NCBI GenBank assembly: GCA_032622095.1
Contig: CP136068.1
Span: forward strand, 119,523,509 to 119,587,508
Source of the DNA: Siphonodentalium dalli
Lineage: Eukaryota; Mollusca; Scaphopoda; Gadilida; Siphonodentaliidae
Reading direction: 5' to 3'
Length of the DNA: 64,000 bases
This document shows, in pieces, positions 9,559-21,204 of the stretch (positions are counted from its first letter, which is position 1; every line of letters starts with the position of its first letter). The translations under genes and the position numbers were made by a program. The notes beneath the pieces are model-generated. The model saw only the letters and a program-made list of their open reading frames with translations, had not been told where the DNA came from and made no database searches.

Positions 9559-9634
9559 ATGATTATGTTTGCATGTTTCTATGTGTTTATCGTTGTAATC
9601 GCAAATCAAATAATTGGCTATACGTCGTCATTAC
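9559..9634 (+). CDS. Possible first exon encoding a signal peptide
   Basis: ATG at 9559 followed by 25 codons that read as a classic hydrophobic signal peptide (MIMFACFYVFIVVIANQI...). The exon would end at 9634 before GTTAGT, leaving one base of a codon (phase-1 intron). Without splicing it stops one codon later. It sits ~100 bp after a TATA box and is on the same strand as the Ig-like and TIR pieces downstream. A secreted or membrane protein is suggested, but the donor is not a perfect consensus and no second exon is certain. Confidence 0.35.
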
Positions 9635-9639
9635 GTTAG

Positions 9640-10495
9640 TAGAAATATACATCGCATAACTAAGGCTTGTTTGATCAAATTAAGGTAATTTTTGTATTTT
9701 GTTTGGTTGTATATGAGATGCAATGCCTTGAAGATGCGAAAGAAAATACAAAAGTGAAATGTACACACGCAGATAGCTCACGACACACTATACCCGATAA
9801 AATGATAATTTAGCAGACACCATGGGCTACAACTTTTAGGAATAGGTGGGTTTATATTCAAATCCAAGATATTTGGCCTATAACTGCTCCGATGTGTACT
9901 CATACCAATATACCAGTCTGAAAATGATTGTTGGAATTCGGTGGGCGTTCTATCGGTTCCCAGTTAGAGGAATGAGCCAGGCCAGCGAGATGGGTGCGTT
10001 CGAATCGGAGCAAGGTTCCATCCGCGGGAAAATGGGGTAGCCGGCGAAAGGTGAGTGAAAATATTTTGGCGTATATATAGATAATATATATTATATATAT
10101 AAGCGGACTTTTTTTGAAGAGCTCTTTTCACTTGACTGAGAAAAAAATAATTTTCTAAGTCCAAACGTTTTGGTTGATATATTGGAGCCTTTTTCAAAAA
10201 GTGAAAACAAAATGAACGACTTTTCTGGAACAGGACGATTTGGATCAGTTTTGGACTCCGGATTTCCCAAAAGTCATCTCCGTTTCGCGTGTAGCATTAT
10301 ATTAAATTCACGGACCAGAAACGGATAGTTTGTTGAATGAGATGTGAGCTTGTACAACATTTGTTCATAGTTCGCGCAATACATTTTGAATAGACAAATT
10401 TATGGTGCTTTCTTATCAGTTGGTCAATCTTCGAGGTTAGTTTTGAAAAGTATCGAAATTCTTACGGAAAGTATAAAGTAGGGTTATTTGGATAA
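9640..10495. other. No recognised feature; AT-rich with a TA-dinucleotide stretch
   Basis: A (TA)-rich run lies at 10071-10100. A small GC-richer island (9935-10060) ends in 'gcgaaaggtgagtg', a donor-like site, but the frame is too short to call. Confidence 0.4.
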
Positions 10496-12830
10496 ATGTT
10501 TGGAGTGTGCTACTCCTTGTACTTTTCGAGTAATAGTGATTACAAAAGTGTCAAGTATATTAATAATAATAATGAAAAATAATCGTAAAAGGGCCATAAC
10601 TCCGTTTAGAAACCTTTGACCGATATGCGGATACCTATACTTTTAGTAGACCTTAGATGACTACATTCGCTAGAAATTTCGCATTCCTACTGCAATTAGT
10701 TTCTGAGTATTTCAAAATAAACGGAAAACGACCTCAATAGAAAAACAATATTATTCCTTGGTTACACCATGTAAGTATAATAATAGAAACAATCATGAGT
10801 GGAAAGAATCGAAGTTTATGGACGGAAAATATGAAGTATGGTGATTATATGTTGTCCTAACATGTGTAGGTTGATCACAAGTGTTTGGATGTGTCCCAAC
10901 CCCTGCCTCGAAATTGGGTGACGGGATTGGGGAAACATCAACCCCTGGCACAAAATGCGAAGTTTGAGGCCACGTAGCTCCGTTAGTTTCCAAGACGGAA
11001 ATGATTCGGAGACGGATAACACTTTGGTTATTGGAAAGCATATGTGCCAAAATTCAAACTTGGACGGCCAAAATCTCCGCTATTTTCTAACGGATTTACG
11101 ATCTGTTTTCCGCATCGAGATCGGCTGATGTTGCAGTTGTTATATTCCAATTTCCATCTGATTCCGAGAAGAATTAAACAGTGGTACCACTGACAACCCC
11201 TCCCCAGACCCAAAATACTGAACCGACACTGGCAAAACTTGGCCCACCGCGTGCCGTCTTTAGTCATTACGCATTTTCGTATCAGGTGACATCCTATGTT
11301 CGATATCTTCGGAGGAGATGTGTTATCAAGCACATGGGCCCAAAATTGCAAAGTTTGAGGGCCCGCTATTCTTTCAGTTTTCGATGGATTTTCGAAATTC
11401 TTTCAGTTTCTAGATCGGCTGATGTTGCAGATGTTATATTCCAAGTTTCATCTGATTCTGAGAAGAATTAAAAATTTGTAAAACGACCTCAGTAGAAAAA
11501 CAATATTCTTCCTTGGTTACACCATGGAAGTATAATAATAGGGAAAATCACGAGCTGAAAGAATCGCAGTTTAGGAGCGGAAAATATAAAGTAGGGTTAT
11601 TATATGTTGTCCTAACTTGTCTAGGTTGATCTCGGATGGAATTTAAAACTGTTTTCAGTTTTGTGATCGACTACTAACCGTGATTATATGTTATAACATT
11701 CATCTGATTAGGAGACGAATATCATTCTGGTTCTTAGAAAACATTTGGGGCCAAATTCAAATTTTGAAGGCACAAATCTCCGTCATTTCCTAACGGATTT
11801 ACGATCTGTTTTCAGTTTCGTGATACGTTTGTATGGTAGATGTTATATTCCGAGATTCATCTGATTCGGAAACAAATAATATTTTGGCACCATAAACCAC
11901 CCCTCCCCAGAACCACAATACTGAACGGACACTGGCAAAATTTGTCACATACCGAGCACTAGCTATTCTGGATACTTAGAAGTGTGTCACTATCTCCAAT
12001 GTTTGTCCGTTTTAAAGGAGCTCCGACGACAAGCCGATTGGCCACAAAATAAAAAATTTGAGGGCCCACAACTCTGGTATTTCTATTTAGATTTCAAAAA
12101 TCTTTCGCAGTAGTTGATCAGCTTTACGAAGTGAAGCCATACACATAAATAGACGAGTTTCGTAACGAAATGTTTTTTTAGCACTGAACAGTCACTGATC
12201 AAGACGACTCTGAAAACCAAATTAAGTTATCTGGAATGATACGAGAGGACAACTAAGTACAATGAATTCGAGCTTTGCCTATTTATGGGCCGTAACTCCT
12301 CAGAGAAAGCGCGGACACAAGTTTTGATGCCCGTAGGCAGTAGGGCATATCGAGGTGTGCATACGGTCCAATTTTCGATGCTCTGCTCCTTATAATTTGC
12401 GAGATAATAAAATGACATTTTTTCATATAAAGGGAGATAACTCCGCGGGGAAAACGCGGACAATATTCTGTAAGGCTTACAACTCTTTGGCCCCAATATA
12501 CGTACCAAGTTTTAGTGTGCTACTCCTTGTACTTTTCGAGTAATAGTGATTACAAAAGTGTCAAGTATAATAAAAATAATAATGAAAAATAATCGTAAAA
12601 GGGCCATAACTCCGTTTAGAAACCTTTGACCGATAGGCGGATACCTTTACTTTTAGTAGACCTTAGATGCCTACATTCGCTAATGATTTCGCATTCCTAC
12701 TGCAATTAGTTTCTGAGTATTTCAAAATAAACGGAAAACGACCTCAGTTGAAAAACAATATACTTCCTTGGTTACATCATGGAAGTATAATAATGGGCAA
12801 TATAACAAATAAAGTTCATAAATAAGGAAT
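10496..12830. repeat. Long repeat family B, copy 1 (~2.0-kb unit plus partial second)
   Basis: The block 'gtgctactccttgtactttt' through 'gggccataactccg' occurs at 10507 and again at 12517, about 2.0 kb apart. Internal segments match 19680-21200 and 29010-32995, including 'gaaaatatgaagtatggtga', 'acccaaaatactgaaccgac' and 'tcttcggaggagatgtgtta'. The 'gggccataactc' core is widespread in bivalve repeats. No transposase or RT. Confidence 0.9.
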
Positions 12831-13440
12831 ATGTATTCATGTTCAAACTATATAATATTATGTATATATACGAAGTTTGGTGCAGCTTGTGGGGTGGAGA
12901 GAGTGTGTAGTTGGGCGCGAAGCACCCGGGATGATCGTAAAGTTCGTGTGATCTTCTTCACCCCAAGTTTAGGTCAATATAGTGTAGTGATTTAGCGACA
13001 AAATTTTGTCATATTGGAACGGACTGGCTAAAAGTATATCATTTTTTTTATATTATGTTATGTTAATATGTGTGCTCTTTCAGAAAGTGAACAAGAAACA
13101 GGTTTTTGATCAATATTAACCCTTGTGTCCAGTATAAATCCAAGATGGCCACCAAATTCAATCATTATTTCACCATGACGTTCCAACTGGTATAAAATTT
13201 TAGGCACATGCCTAATAAAGGCTTCATTCCACCTGGCATTGTCATATTTTGAATATAGTAGCAACCCAGGCTGACCAAATTTGAAATCGATCACTTTTTG
13301 GACCGAAAATCATTCTCGTTTCAATTAATTCGGAATAATAAATGGAAAATTTCTCAAAACTGTTTCAGTGTAGATAAAAGTTTAAGATCTTAACAATTTT
13401 GAAAATGTATACTGCAAACAAAACATAAAACTTCTAGGAC
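12831..13440. other. No recognised gene
   Basis: AT-rich sequence. Short ORFs only, without recognisable domains. Confidence 0.5.
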
Positions 13441-14060
13441 AAATTCATAATCATATCTTAGAAATTTTGGATTATGTTACCCCACACCCCAAAAGTCATG
13501 AATTTGTTTTTGTGATAAACGTCCGATAGAACATGGATGAGAATCTATAAAGGACACTATTCGATCACATTTCTAAGTACTGTAATTGCTGTTACATACA
13601 CAATGGCCAAAGTTGAAATTTACACTTTCCACTAAAACATATGCAAATTTGTAAGAAAATCCTCGTCCTTTCAAATATTTTGGTCCAATAAATGGTCATT
13701 TACTCATGGAATATTTGAGATAATTCACAATGTTGGTCTTATATGTTTCAGACAAATATACTGAACACAAAATATACAGTTTATGTGGCTAATATGTAAC
13801 AAAGTGTCATAAAATGTGGTTTATGTTACCCCTCACCCCAAAAATCACGAAAATGTGACGTTGTTGTAAGGATTCGATAAATCTTTGGTTAAATCTTATA
13901 AAGTGAGTTTGTCTATCACAGTTCATCATAAAATGATTAGGTAACAACCTGGTTGTCAGTATACTCTTGAAATTTACAATTGTATGCCAAATATCAATTA
14001 TATTTGATGGTAAAATACCCAAAATTTCAAATATTTTAACCAATATAAGGGAAATTTCTC
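13441..14060. repeat. Two diverged ~345-bp tandem units
   Basis: The blocks 'ttaccccacaccccaaaagtcatgaa' (13478) and its variant 'ttacccctcaccccaaaaatcacgaa' (13825), with following 'tccgatagaac' / 'ttcgataaatc' and 'caaatattttggtccaataa' / 'caaatattttaaccaatata', are spaced about 345 bp apart. Confidence 0.65.
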
Positions 14061-14510
14061 AAACATTTCCCAAGATAATATACAATATGTCTTGGTGAAA
14101 TGGAATAAAATTCTAAAAATGTATTATACCATCAATAGATATATTTAAGGTGTTGACCCAATATCATTGACTTATGTAATCTACAAATGTAGCATACACG
14201 AGGGGTGTGTGTGTGTATAAGGACATGTATTTCAGATCACAACTAATAATAATTTGTCCATCAATAAAACACATAACATAAAGATGGTGTATCTTTGTTA
14301 AACTCTGTTCTTAAATTCTTGTTTGTTATGTTATACATGTATAACTATAATTATCAGTCTGATCATACCAGCCGATAGATAGCAACTCATAGATTGTCAT
14401 GTTATAATCACCAGTGACCGTGTTGACACGTTGAACAAATACTTTAGGCATTCTTAATATCACAATTACATCTACATAACTATATGTGCATGGTAAATAA
14501 GCTTTTGTAC

Positions 14511-14625
14511 CTGATACAACAACATTTGATGAGTTCTGAACACACAGCTGCAGCTTCTGGTAATGTAGTCCCAAATGGTTTACACCCATGGTCTTCAACT
14601 GTCCATCCCCAGTGACGCAGTTCAA
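14511..14625 (-). pseudogene. Possible short-chain dehydrogenase exon fragment
   Basis: The minus frame reads DGQLKTMGVNHLG, then NSSNVVVS, directly before a splice-donor-like CAG|GTACAAAAG at 14510. In retinol-dehydrogenase-like SDRs an 'E/DG-x-E-x-x-x-x-VNHLG' segment is followed ~25 residues later by 'SRIVVVSS', so order and spacing fit. The Gly-rich cofactor loop and the YxxxK site are not visible nearby. A second frame is also open here, which weakens the case. Possibly a stray exon of an SDR gene or a retrocopy fragment. Confidence 0.3.
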
Positions 14626-14639
14626 GTATTGGAATTGTT

Positions 14640-15030
14640 ACGTCATGACAAGTGTACCACAATCCTGCCTGGTAGATGGCTCATTTCATACTGTATTAGG
14701 ACCCACCCCCCTTTGAGCGACACGTTTTGTAGAATTCTCTTCATGCCTCGTTAGTCAGCAACTTTTGACAATCTTTATTATAATTAATGATAACGAAACA
14801 AACGTTCGAGTTCTTTGAAAATACCTGAGGACAAATCTAGTTGAATAAAAGGTTGATTCGCCTATAGAAGAAATGTACATGTATCTGTGATCGCGGGATA
14901 ATATTTCAATGCCATTCAGAAACTTTGGAAGTGGTATCGCAACGAGATATCGAATGAAAAATTGGTAGAGATAAACAATTGTCGTCGCCCAGAGCGGAAC
15001 ATATGCTGTTGACACGGTACAGTGTTCTAG
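14640..15030. other. No recognised feature
   Basis: Mixed sequence with short ORFs on both strands and no domain that I recognise. Confidence 0.4.
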
Positions 15031-15032
15031 TT

Positions 15033-15590
15033 TCGTCCAAGACCTGTACCAGGAGTCTCATGAATGGTGCTTTTCAGCTGCCTTCAAAATACCTATTCTT
15101 AGTTCGTAGAGTAGAAACTTCATTAGTGACTGTGCGTATTCATCAAAAGTATATCATATCGCAGGTACAGTTACATGTATATGCATAAGAGCGCCTCCAT
15201 CAAATATCTTGTACGTACGTATAATATTTTATTTTGTGCTCGAACAACATTGGGCAGTTCAAAAAACCCGAAATCGCTTCTCCGCTATTCCAATTGATCA
15301 AGTGCACGAACAGGAGAACATCAAATTGAAAGGAAATGGAGGGTAGATATATATTTAACAGAGAGGCCATCAACAATAACGAGATGGATAGTTGTTTCCC
15401 CGAACTAAAAAGTTCAGTGTAAGGTATTCGATGTGGATATGATTGTACCTGCGATATGATCTACTTTTAGTGATTACGCAGTCACTAATGAAGTTTCTAT
15501 TCTACGAACCAAGAAGTGTTAATGTCATTTTGAAGGTGTTAAAGTCATTTTGAAGGCAGCACTCGTGAGAATCGTGGTACAGGTCTTGAA
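15033..15590. repeat. Inverted repeat, ~145-bp arms, ~260-bp spacer
   Basis: The left arm 15033-15178 and the right arm ~15440-15590 are reverse complements, with imperfections: for example 'tagaaacttcattagtgact' in the left matches the complement 'agtcactaatgaagtttcta' in the right. A small triplication 'gtcattttgaaggtgttaaa' is found in the right arm. A foldback or MITE-type element. Confidence 0.8.
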
Positions 15591-15616
15591 TACAAAGTTG
15601 GTGCCCAAACTAAGAT

Positions 15617-15790
15617 TCCGAAAAAATGGAACTACTCCATGATTCTGACAATAAGCTTGAACAATTTGAATTCCTGACAAGTAAAGCATCAGAAAATGTT
15701 ATATGTGATGATAAGTGATATATATGACAGAAGGTTTATCAACTCTCAAAGTAACAAATTATATGAGTACATTCAATGGTGTGTTCAAAT
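15617..15790 (+). pseudogene. Decayed immunoglobulin-like domain fragment
   Basis: Two adjacent plus frames together look like the back half of an Ig domain. The first ends in SENVICDDK; the second, offset by one base, continues to STLKVTNYMSTFNGVFKCF, matching the strand E-F pattern 'L-x-V-x-N...G-x-F/Y-x-C'. A one-base deletion near 15716 separates them. A donor-like CAG|GTGGTG follows at about 15801. It is 0.6 kb before the TIR exon on the same strand, which would fit an Ig-TIR receptor, but the phase does not obviously match and the match is short. Confidence 0.3.
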
Positions 15791-16420
15791 GTTTTGTTCA
15801 GGTGGTGTCATACGCACGTATCCTGGAATATTTGTTTTCATGTTCTATCATACCACCCCAAATAACCGTAATATACGCACCGGTTATCCGGAAAGACCTG
15901 ACTCAATACACGTGTCAATTGATACAAAAACGGATGTGAATCTTATACATTCAATAAAAATTCAAAATAAAATATGAAAAAAATATTTCCAGGACGCTTT
16001 TTGTCAAACAATTGAGCGTTATAAGATATCATTGTATCAGTATAACTTACTTAATGTTCTATTGAATATGGCAAGGTCCATAGAGGAGATCCATTGAAAT
16101 GGTTTATGGTCAAGTGAAATGTAAATTGGTAATAGTATATAATGAATAACTAGCACATGTTATATGTATACAATAAGTGATATTTCATATACATTGATAA
16201 CATTGCCTATCGCCTTCCATGTTTTATTACACCCATTTTATGATATGCCAAAATTGATTGTTAAATAAACTACAGTGTTAATGGAAACGTCATCCCAATA
16301 TCAAGTCCAGTAATATCGTGTACATTAATTCATTGCTCTTTGTTTAGCCATACCATAAAATCAACGAATTATATACACGAACGGATTAAAGTGATTTTAC
16401 AATATCTGTTATTGTTGTAG

Positions 16421-16876
16421 ATTCAGAAGTTTCAAAGAAAAGGGAAGTATTCATTGCAGTAGCACCAACTATAGATGATGATGATGATATTGTGGAACAG
16501 AAACACATTATATATGAAAATATTCTGAAAAAAATGAAGAATGCTGAATATGAGTGCAAACGGACAGTTGGCAGTAACTTTCAAACAGAATTATATGAAA
16601 ATGAAATCAATGATTGTGACAAATATGTCTTTATTTTGTTTGGAAAATGTTTGGAAAAGGGAAAACCACTGGAACTAATGCTGTTGAAGTGCATGGATAA
16701 ATGCATTGAAAGACAGAGCATCGATATTGTTCTTGTTCTACATGATAGTTTTTACTTAAATGATTTACCAAAACATCCTTTACTGTCTGCTAAATGTGAG
16801 ATACAGTCAGAAGAACCAAGGCATATTACAACCTATGTGGCTGATTACCCAGACCGTGTGCTTGCTCAAGTTAAAA
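16421..16876 (+). CDS. TIR-domain exon, 152 codons, phase 1-1
   Basis: Begins after the acceptor tgttattgttgtag (ends 16420) and finishes at AAAA|GTAAGTTA (donor 16877), giving an exon of 456 bp flanked by phase-1 introns. Without the donor the frame would stop at 16938. The protein shows a TIR order: first beta strand REVFIAVAP, an acidic run DDDDD, helix A IYENILKKM, strand B YECKRTVG, helix B ending in CDKYVFILF, then KGKPLELMLLKCM, strand D IDIVLVL, and DLPKHPLL, a phrase typical of TIR box 3 surroundings. The Glu in PLEL sits where NADase-type TIRs have their catalytic Glu; the BB-loop RDxxPG of receptor TIRs is not present. TIR domains act in innate immune signalling by self-association or NAD+ cleavage. 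The neighbouring exons are unknown; see the STING exon at 63258. Confidence 0.75.
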
Positions 16877-17004
16877 GTAAGTTACTAAATTATACTGAAA
16901 ACGAGTATCATTTTATGGTGGTAATTGATAATTATTAATGTGGTGACTGTGTTAATGCAGGGTTTTCACTCTCTGATGGCAAATGTTTTTGAAAATGACT
17001 AGGG

Positions 17005-17700
17005 TAATAATCGACCTGCCAATATCGACCGGAAGCGCCGCCATTTCGATATGGCGTATTTGTCTCCGCAAAGCTTTTCCTGCATCGTTATCATTTTTGA
17101 TTCGCGATTCCAGCGTTTCTGTTATATCTTATTTGTGCCTGCGTGTTGACAATAACGTGGTGGTTCTTTTAAAATAGTACAAGGGGGTTTTAGACATGAA
17201 GATAATAATAATAATAATAATAATAATCAAATAATAATAATAATAAATAATTATGTTGAGATGCCTTTGTATACGGTAAAATGTACGAATGTCTGTTTCC
17301 AAAGCACGCACGTGCTATATATCTTTCTCTCTTACTAGTATAGAATATATTTCTCTCTCTTATAGAATATAGTAATGGTCGACAACTATTAGACCATGTC
17401 GTTAATATATAATCTGGCTACGCACGTAGAGATTATATTCCACCCGTTTAAAATATGGGAACTTTGTTATGTTCTGACGGGGAACTTCATAGCATTCAAC
17501 ACACAAAGCAGGGAATATATTTCTTTGTTCCGTAATAATCTATTTCACAGTAGGGGCCATGGTACCAATTCCAGATTGCATGATTTTTGCCACGTTTGTG
17601 AGTCGATATCGCAATAAACACTGCATTGATTACCCAGAAGAAATTTCCACGACTGTAAGGGATGCATATCAGACTTGGCTCAACAATTTGACATAGTTGT
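17005..17700 (+). repeat. Interspersed repeat family R3, part 1, copy 1
   Basis: Begins near 'cgacctgccaatatcgaccg'. Inverted copies are at 36590-37420 and 46240-46905. Shared blocks include 'cgtttaaaatatgggaactt' and 'agggaatatatttctttgtt'. The edge carries 'aagcgccgccattt'. All three copies contain this GC-box edge at one end. Confidence 0.85.
17197..17245. repeat. (AAT)n microsatellite
   Basis: Runs of 'ataataataata' interrupted by 'caaataata', inside R3. Related (ATT)n is at the equivalent place of the inverted copies (37195-37210, 46660-46678). Confidence 0.9.
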
Positions 17701-18200
17701 CCTCCGAAAAAAAAATTCGGGGGGACTATTAAAATAGCCGGTGTCCGTCCGTCTGTGCGTCCGGAAATGGTTTCCGGATGATAACTTTAGTTTCGGTTAT
17801 TAGATCAAAAGCAAATTGCATAGGTGAGTTTATCAGACCAAAATACAGATCAAGTTCGAATATGGGTTTGCTCCGCCTATTTTTGCGAGAGTTATGGCCC
17901 TTTTTTATTTAGAATCTTGTAATTTTCTGGTTTCCGGATGATAACTTCAGTTTGTGTGACCATATCTGAACCAAATTGTGTATGTGAGTTTATCAGCCCT
18001 ATATACAGGTCAATTTCGAATATGGGTATGCGAGAGTTGTGGCCCTTTTTCTCACTTTTTCGGTTTCCGGGTGATATCTCAAGTTTGGATCCTTTAATTG
18101 CAAATACAGTTTTTATGTGGATCAGTCATATCAAGATACAGGTTGAGTTCTAATTTGAGTTTGATCCGATGATTTTTCCTAGAGTTATGGACTTTTTTCG
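17700..18200 (+). repeat. Repeat with three ~125-150-bp 'ggtttccggatgata' units
   Basis: Starts with 'tcctccgaaaaaaaaattcg' and 'tgtccgtccgtctgtgcgtc', then three units each containing 'gtttccggatgataacttc/ta' and 'agagttatggccctttttt'. This type is familiar from bivalve genomes. It interrupts the R3 repeat. Confidence 0.8.
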
Positions 18201-18206
18201 AGCAGT

Positions 18207-18835
18207 GACCTACACTTACTGTGGGATACCGGTACATTATTATTACTACAGAGGAACAGGTGTTACCTAAGAAATATATTATAGCTGCAAATTGAACTGG
18301 TGAACTATGATCTCTATACGAACGTAGTCAGAGTAGAGATTCATGACATACAATGGTCTAGCCAAATATATATAATATCCCTGGCAAGGGGGGAGGGGGG
18401 GTCTGCATATTTTTTCCAGACACAAGGCGAGTGGGTGTGTGTGTCAAGGCCGGAAAAGGTGAGAAATTTAATTTTGTTCCTACACTGAAATTTACTCATG
18501 CTGCCCTTTATTAATCGTATATAGACTCTTATATACATGAATATATATCATTTAGAGCATACTTAACTGCACGTTGGGGGTCTATTTATGGTCCGAGGAT
18601 CTAATAGCGGTACAAATGCAAGCATTCTTGCAAATATAAATCGAAATTGCCACTGGAATTCAAATCAGATCCATTCCTTGGGTGTGAAATACTATTGTAG
18701 GTGTGTATTGTGTAGCAATGCGGTGACTGATTGGAGGTCCAGCGCATGTTAGTATGCGGCTAGAAACTATGGTTTGATGTCTGGAAGGACGAGTTGTAAA
18801 ATATTTTGCATTATAATTATAACTAGAGGTCAGAT
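18207..18835 (+). repeat. Interspersed repeat family R3, part 2, copy 1
   Basis: A reverse-complement copy is at 39490-40195 and a partial direct copy at 37970-38560. Shared blocks: 'tgatctctatacgaacgtag', 'ctacactgaaatttactcat' and 'ctggaaggacgagtt'. Confidence 0.9.
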
Positions 18836-19680
18836 TCCATGGAATCAGATATACTTCCATGGTATCCCATTCCATGTCCGTGTTATGCGTATAGGTGTGT
18901 TCCTCTTCACGCGAATGCATATTGGTGCTTTGTGATCCGATGGTGGACTTGCATTGACATTTCTAAATAAGATATATATTCCAAAGGTTTATGTCATTTG
19001 GTTCGACCCAGCGTGGATGATTAATGACCAGTCCAATGCATCAATCATGGTCCTGACCAACTGAGCCACCATTCACCCCAGCCAATCAGTTCATTTTTAT
19101 TCGGTAGGGATCCATTTTAGGGCTAATTATAACCCCTCCCCAGGACGCCCAAATCATGTTCAATGGTTACGAAAATTGGCGTGTCTGATTATGTCGTAGT
19201 CGACACGTAGATCAAGGAGTGTAAAGCATATTACTGCACCATAACTCTGTTATTTCGCATTTATTGGATAGTTCTTTCAGTTTCGGATTCAGAATCTTTT
19301 AGTTTTAATGGCGGAGGAAAGACCGTTTAGTTAATTAATTAATTAGTATTTCAGTGAGTCATCGCTACACTATATTCATTAACGTCTTTGTAATAGAGTT
19401 AACTGTAATCGAGAGATAACTATATCACAATCGATAAGGCTAGCTGAGTGCTTACCCGTCCGATCTAAAAACTAATATTGTCCGTATATATACTACCAAA
19501 CACATGCAGTGTTCAAAATATAAAACACTGGATTCGCGATTTTCCATTTTCCCCTTTTACGAGTTTCGGTGGAATTTGCCAAAAGCCTCGACCCTCCCCG
19601 GGGCGTACGCGCGCCCTCTGTTGGGCAGGTTAGTTTCATAGTAGAGCGGGCATATCTATAGTATATCGGGGAACATATTC
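18836..19680. repeat. Interspersed repeat family R1, copy 2
   Basis: Matches 5930-6540 over most of its length, then continues into R2-like sequence ('gggcaggttagtttcatagt'). Confidence 0.85.
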
Positions 19681-21204
19681 GTGGACGTTAAATGCCTACA
19701 TTCGCTAGAGATTTCGCGCTCCTACTGCAATTATTTTCTGAGTATTTCAAAATAAACGCAAAACGACCTCAATAGAAAAACAATATTATTCCTTGGTTAC
19801 ACCATGGAAGTATAATAATAGAAACAATCATGAGTGGAAAGAATCGAAGTTTATGGACGGAAAATATGAAGTATGGTGATTATATGTTGTCCTAACATGT
19901 GTAGGTTGATCACAAGTGTTTGGACGTGTCCCAACCCCTGTCTCGAATTTGAGTGACGGGATTGGGTAAACATCAACCCCTGGCACAAAATGCGAAGTTT
20001 GAGGCCACGTAACTCCGTTAGTTTCCAAGACGGAAATGATTCGGAGACGGATAACACTTTGGTTATTGGAAAGCATATGTGCCAAAATTCAAACTTGGAC
20101 GGCCAAAATCTCCGCTATTTTCTAACGGATTTACGATCTGTTTTCCGCATCGAGGTCGGCTGATGTTGCAGTTGTTATATTCCAATTTCCATCTGATTCC
20201 GAGAAGAATTAAACAGTGGTACCACTGACCACCCCTCCCCAGACCCAAAATACTGAACCGACACTGGCAAAACTTGGCCACCGCGTACCTTCTTTAGTCA
20301 TTACGCATTTTCGTATCAGGTGACATCCTATGTTCGATATCTTCGGAGGAGATGTGTTATCAAGCACATGGGCCCACAATTGCAAAGTTTGAGGGCCCGC
20401 TATTTCTTTCAGTTTTCGATGGATTTTCGAAATTCTTTCAGTTTCTAGAATTAAAAATTGGTACCACGGACCACCCCTCCCTAGACCCACAATACTAAAC
20501 CGACACTGGAAATATTTGGCCCACCGCGTGCCCTCTTCCGTCCGCACACGTTGGCGTATCAGATGACATCCAAACTTCGACATCTTCGGAGGAGATGTGT
20601 TATCAAGCACATGGGCCCAAATTGCAAACAACGAGGGCCCGTAACTCTTGCACTTTTTCTCGGATTTCAAAAATCCTTTCCGGTATGGGTTTATTTTCGT
20701 TCAGGGGATCCATATACTTAAATAGATGAATGTCAATCAAAATTTGTTTTTTGCGAAAATTTTGCCCCCACCTCAGTGTAAAAATATATGTCCGACCCTG
20801 TCCAATTTTCTTTTTCGGACTAATCTAACAATGGTCAACACGACTATGAAAACCAAATGCAGTTATCTAGAATGGTACGGAAGGACAACAGAGTACAATA
20901 CAATAGAGGTTTCTCTATTTATGGGCGGTAACTCCTCAGGGAAAGTGCGGACACAAGTTTTGATGCCCGTTGGCAGTAGGGCATATTGAGGCGTGCATAC
21001 GGTCCAATTTTCGATGCTCTGCTCCTTATAACGTCATATAAAGGGAGATAGCTCCGCGGGGTAAACGCGGACAATATTCGTTATGAGCCAAAGGCATAGA
21101 ACTCATTTACCCCAATATACTTACCAATCTTGAGTTTTCTAATCCTAATACTTTCAGAGATTAAGGCGTTGAAAATTACTGTAGTATAATAATAATGAAC
21201 AACT
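19680..21204. repeat. Long repeat family B, copy 2
   Basis: About 1.5 kb, nearly identical to 29200-30720 and 31110-32600, and similar to 10690-11480. Contains two internal ~280-bp subrepeats ('ccacccctcccc...acactgg', 'tcttcggaggagatgtg'). Confidence 0.95.
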
